A stretch of DNA of 8,303 bases from Elusimicrobiota bacterium (GTDB taxonomy: Bacteria > Elusimicrobiota > Elusimicrobia > UBA1565 > UBA9628), in contig JAHFCD010000046.1 in NCBI GenBank assembly GCA_023249695.1, forward strand, positions 1 through 8,303, written 5' to 3'. Positions 6,401 to 8,303 of the stretch are shown here, in pieces. The position numbers and the translations under genes are program-made. Under the pieces are notes generated by a model. That model was not told the DNA's origin, made no database searches, and saw only the letters and a list, made by a program, of their open reading frames with translations. Position 1 is the stretch's first letter. The number at the start of each line of letters is the position of its first letter.

Positions 6401-8303
6401 TCGGCCTCCGCCATCGCCTTCTGAAGGCCTTCAATCTTCGCCTCGAGCGCCATGCGCGCCTTTCGCGCTTCGGCGGGCAGCCGCGAGAGCCCCTCGACCG
6501 TATCGGTCAGGTTCATCAGGCGGTTCTGGCTCAGGAACGCGTTCTCCATCTCCGAGGCGAGCCGCGCGCGGACCTCGGGGTTGGCCGCGGGCCGCTCGGC
6601 CAGAGCCTCCTTCATCCGGACCAACGAGGAGAGGATCGTGTTCGCCGCTTCCGCCTCGGCCGCGGGCAGGCCGCCGCCGGAAACCAGGCGGTTGAGGTTT
6701 TCCATGCCTCTTTCGATGGCCTTCTCGGCCAGGCCGACGTCGACGGGGCCCTTGGCCTTCTTCAGCTGGCCGACCGCCGTGATCACGTCGTCGGCGGCGA
6801 CCTTGATCGCGCCGAGTCGGCCGCGCTCGACGTGCGCGTCGGAGAGGCCCGCCGTCACGGCCTTGATCCTCTGCGCCTGCACCTCGGCGGCCTCGACGCG
6901 GATCGTGTTGAGGCGGCTCATGCCCCAGGCGACGCCGGCGTTGCTGTCGTTGATCGCGGTCGTCTGTCCGTTGAGCCGCGAAACGCGCCCGGACACCATG
7001 CCGATCGTCAGCGCGGGCTGCTGGCCGGCGGCGTCCATCTCGTCCTGGAGCATCAGGTAATCTTCGACGACGTTGCGGCCCTTGGTCTTGCCCTCGGCGA
7101 TCATGGTCTTGAGGCCTTCGTAGGTCTCAAACTTGACCTCGGAGCCGAGCTTGTTGAACGCGAGGAAGTCGAACTCCGCCTGCGCCTGGAGCTTCGTGTT
7201 GAAGGTGAGGAACATGACCTTGCGCTTGCTCGCGGCCGCCTCGGCCTCGAGGTAGGGCAGCAGCCCTTCGTAGGCGAGCAAGGTCTTGCCGAGGCTGGTC
7301 GGGGCCTTCACGAAGAGCTGGACGTCGCGGCCTTTTCGGCCGGAGCTCAGGATGCCGTTGTGAAGGCCCTCGCGATCGAGCTGGGAGATCGCGTCCACGA
7401 GGCCGCTGAGCGCCTGGCCTTCCTTCGGCGTCAGTTCGGCGGGCGAATCCTTCAGCCGCGCCTCGAGCTTCTCGAGCAGCGGGGCCATGCTCGGCTCGGC
7501 CCCGGGCTTCGCCGCCTCGCGGGACTTGATCCAGGCGTTGACGTCCGATTCGACGCCGTCGACGGCGCCCAGGAGCTTCGAGCGCCCGGCGTGCTCCTCG
7601 CGCAGGGCTTCGATGAAGCCGTCGGCCGAGGACTTCACGGACTTGGTCAGGCTGCCCTCGCCGAGGAAGGACTGCATCAGGCGCACGAACTGCTTCGGGC
7701 GCCAGGACGGGATCGCGCCGCCCTTGGCGTCGCGGACGACCCAGGCGGAGGTCTTGACCGACTGCAGCGCGGTCTCGAGCGCCGCGCGCTCTGACGGCCC
7801 GAACTGGCCGGGGGCGGCCGCGAGCTTCGCCTTCAGCTCGCGCTCCAGGCGTTCGACGAGCACCGACAGCTTGGCCTCCTTCGCGGCCGCCGGACCGTCC
7901 GCGGCCTGGCCTTGACGGCCCTCGGCCCACGTGCGGATCTCCTTGCGGTAGCCCTCGACCATGCGCAGCATCTCGGGGCGATCCGCGTACTCGACGCGCA
8001 GCGCGTTCAAGACCACGTCGGCGCGGGACTTGACGATCTCGGTCTTGTTGAAGCTGTTGAAGCGCTTGTCGCCCGTGATGATATAGTCGTAAAGAGCGGT
8101 GAGGGCCTTGGCCTCCTTGGGCGACAGCTCGCCGGCCTTGAGCTTCGCCTCCGCGGCCTGACGGAGCGACAGCGTGAGCTCGGCGTACGTCGGCTTGCCC
8201 TTGGCCGGAGCGTTCTCCCACGCGAGCACCAGCTCGATGGCTTCCTTCTGCGCCGCGTCGAGCTTCGGAGATTCGATGGGCAGGTCCACCACCGCCGCGC
8301 GCA
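3415..8303 (-). CDS. Giant SecA-like/SF2-type ATPase with large coiled-coil insertion (5' end outside window)
   Basis: Function is not recognised. Residues are numbered from the first GTG in frame (8292), but the frame stays open to 8303 and no ribosome site precedes that GTG, so the N terminus is probably off-window. Domains in order: helical repeats (43-302); motif I APTSLGKT (330-337); a motif Ia-like strand (358-365); motif II DEMD (417-420) followed by a strand ending in SG (435); a charged Ala/Glu/Arg/Leu-rich helical region (about 436-1100); a hydrophobic stretch (1103-1120); VDNRTGK (1198-1204) and GQW (1211-1213); motif III SGTAG (1260-1264); a second RecA-like fold with [15 protein letters not shown] (1441-1455) and QAMGR (1492-1496); and a 125-residue tail. 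The motif order and flanking words resemble SecA, including an insertion between motifs II and III. The SecA two-helix finger and zinc tail are not seen, and no signal peptide is visible. ATP hydrolysis is likely; substrate and partners are unknown. A diverged non-SecA SF2 helicase is the alternative. Confidence 0.93.
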   Translation of the reverse strand, partial: RAAVVDLPIESPKLDAAQKEAIELVLAWENAPAKGKPTYAELTLSLRQAAEAKLKAGELSPKEAKALTALYDYIITGDKRFNSFNKTEIVKSRADVVLNALRVEYADRPEMLRMVEGYRKEIRTWAEGRQGQAADGPAAAKEAKLSVLVERLERELKAKLAAAPGQFGPSERAALETALQSVKTSAWVVRDAKGGAIPSWRPKQFVRLMQSFLGEGSLTKSVKSSADGFIEALREEHAGRSKLLGAVDGVESDVNAWIKSREAAKPGAEPSMAPLLEKLEARLKDSPAELTPKEGQALSGLVDAISQLDREGLHNGILSSGRKGRDVQLFVKAPTSLGKTLLAYEGLLPYLEAEAAASKRKVMFLTFNTKLQAQAEFDFLAFNKLGSEVKFETYEGLKTMIAEGKTKGRNVVEDYLMLQDEMDAAGQQPALTIGMVSGRVSRLNGQTTAINDSNAGVAWGMSRLNTIRVEAAEVQAQRIKAVTAGLSDAHVERGRLGAIKVAADDVITAVGQLKKAKGPVDVGLAEKAIERGMENLNRLVSGGGLPAAEAEAANTILSSLVRMKEALAERPAANPEVRARLASEMENAFLSQNRLMNLTDTVEGLSRLPAEARKARMALEAKIEGLQKAMAEAEGADGAQAARRAVLLSEQIEFARLEKAMIERFDGVDVSARLISVDEQISAIRSGQTPAERLTVNPKLSRLMRESIELEGSPAPESAARKASIDGRLDQLLKSLGAGDAAVVKAYRAETARSMGFEREIGETQKALKAAKTAKEPVEALETRLTELNAGRETSKGELRKLETSLGAVKSTPKLDALVREAESLEAGMTPERKASHQEYRALLEEVHTLSAKMGEADAGSRAGLEAERATVRGRLRSLELDLSAAPAKGDLGGMLRRISILSSEAGRLERTGGSKAEIKAARKEETALRREARTEIIKRFDDVGSEIVKLTREGTPGWDAQVNRLLERRRALQEAYAGDESALYGAYREMKENARPIGEDPRLTEKPYEIPGGEGLEPAAAIKRAEFLIERARLVEAKPKGGGVGPLEARLLKTRAEIEGLSAAKDSPEYFAAMDRMRNIELELLRADSFHTADALLRRIDGDSFIGFLPKLPHFLWQALTGRLPSTPTESMGLTRYHAVKMLEALSKDPLMPAHQRDNLMWSYLASMILPKGLGGGSYVRAEIINMVQGFHDSAAGVRVDNRTGKFNVVHNGQWFESMDNASRRWWELEYGTDLTLPYTHNSMSTIKDVTTNKKSYFISLSGTAGNKFEAHLNANKISIVGEGSAMPKNVLLEIVSTPEQRLGRVVGSLKSMFESTQNQVVLRETDVVPAEAKAGIDEYLSSRSLKLNDPQVIKISEVNGGMAQKWLQGIRATQKNTGLIVLSVSDTRALRKVEAELKKGGLKQNEIAKVFADTEYLRLNVPEANVLRQMNIEGLNTGEVKVLILDTRVGGRGLDLNFKGERNSTASDAFRGYTNFEMLVLGPEEMSAVHMVQAMGRIDVGRTLSQAPRKFSLLMDIETAKVESVFRSMFESDPFFLEIRKDPTFQEFTRTHGGKIDWHTLNDYVLTRGRDGSGEGELLVQRADKAVRENLARRNLEVEENLLRQANVLTDAPTTMGKNPALERIR
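4723..6987 (-). other. Inserted coiled-coil/helical arm between motif II and motif III blocks
   Basis: About 755 residues (436-1190) separate the strand after motif II from the block that returns to the SecA-like core. Most of it, to about residue 1090, is rich in Glu, Lys, Arg, Ala and Leu with few prolines and few aromatic residues, as in long helices or coiled coils. Short turns such as SGQTPAE, EGSPAPE, EAGMTPE and REGTPG interrupt it at intervals. In SecA the same place holds the preprotein-crosslinking domain, of the order of 100-150 residues. Base composition does not visibly change at the borders. The coiled-coil call is by eye from composition and heptad-like leucines. Confidence 0.6.
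7387..8166 (-). repeat. Degenerate helical repeats in the N-terminal part of the SecA-like protein
   Basis: Protein-level repeats, not DNA repeats. Copy 1 covers about residues 43-127 (7912-8166), copy 2 about 145-260 (7513-7860), and a partial copy 3 about 271-302 (7387-7482). Each opens with a Leu/Glu/Lys helix ending in (L/F)(S/T/G)P(K/S)E, followed by a second helix: [25 protein letters not shown] and [12 protein letters not shown]. Copies 1 and 2 also share a later block, [14 protein letters not shown] against [14 protein letters not shown], followed by an aligned V(E/D)G and a Trp (TWAEGR against AWIKSR). Copy 2 carries about 25 extra residues in its middle. Confidence 0.65.

Noticed and set aside
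5758..7794. Second long plus-strand open frame (678 codons)
   Set aside because: It has the same antisense shadow character, no motif and no plausible ribosome site.
3415..8303. SMC/Rad50-type ATPase, suggested by the long coiled coil
   Set aside because: In SMC and Rad50 the coil separates Walker A from Walker B. Here both lie before the coil (residues 330-337 and 417-420), and helicase motifs III, V and VI follow it; no ABC signature LSGG occurs in context.
3415..8303. Canonical secA
   Set aside because: It is about twice the usual length, has a different P-loop sequence, a huge insertion, and no visible two-helix finger or zinc tail.

Overview
The window is almost completely coding and comes from a GC-rich bacterium. 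The S9 peptidase starts with a Sec signal peptide, which implies export, and the other proteins are typically bacterial. No phylum can be fixed from these sequences. A Gram-negative, metagenome-type lineage such as Elusimicrobiota or a deltaproteobacterial-like group is only a guess. I see no mobile element, CRISPR array, tRNA, rRNA or terminator.

Five genes all lie on the minus strand, so transcription runs from position 8303 towards 1. In that order they are: (1) a very large protein, at least 1625 residues, open at the window edge; (2) a small RF-1/GGQ-domain ribosome-rescue factor; (3) the 50S-assembly GTPase EngB (YihA/YsxC); (4) an exported S9A prolyl-oligopeptidase-type peptidase; (5) the start of a two-helix potassium channel cut by the other window edge. 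Gaps are 16 bp, a 1-bp overlap (TAATG), 43 bp and 14 bp, which suggests one operon or read-through unit. Any promoter lies upstream of position 8303. Genes 2 and 3 both act on the ribosome and are probably translationally coupled. Genes 4 and 5 have no obvious functional link to them.

The most interesting gene is the first. Its nucleotide-binding motifs and several flanking signatures follow the order of the preprotein translocase motor Sec[13 protein letters not shown] followed by a hydrophobic strand ending in [22 protein letters not shown] and QAMGR. However, about 750 residues of mostly charged, Ala/Glu/Arg/Leu-rich helix sit where SecA carries its much smaller preprotein-crosslinking domain. 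The SecA C-terminal scaffold, two-helix finger and zinc-binding tail are not visible. The roughly 300 residues before motif I contain two to three diverged copies of a helical repeat. I read it as a SecA-like ATPase of unknown function with a giant inserted coiled-coil arm. This is inference from motifs and needs profile and structure comparison.
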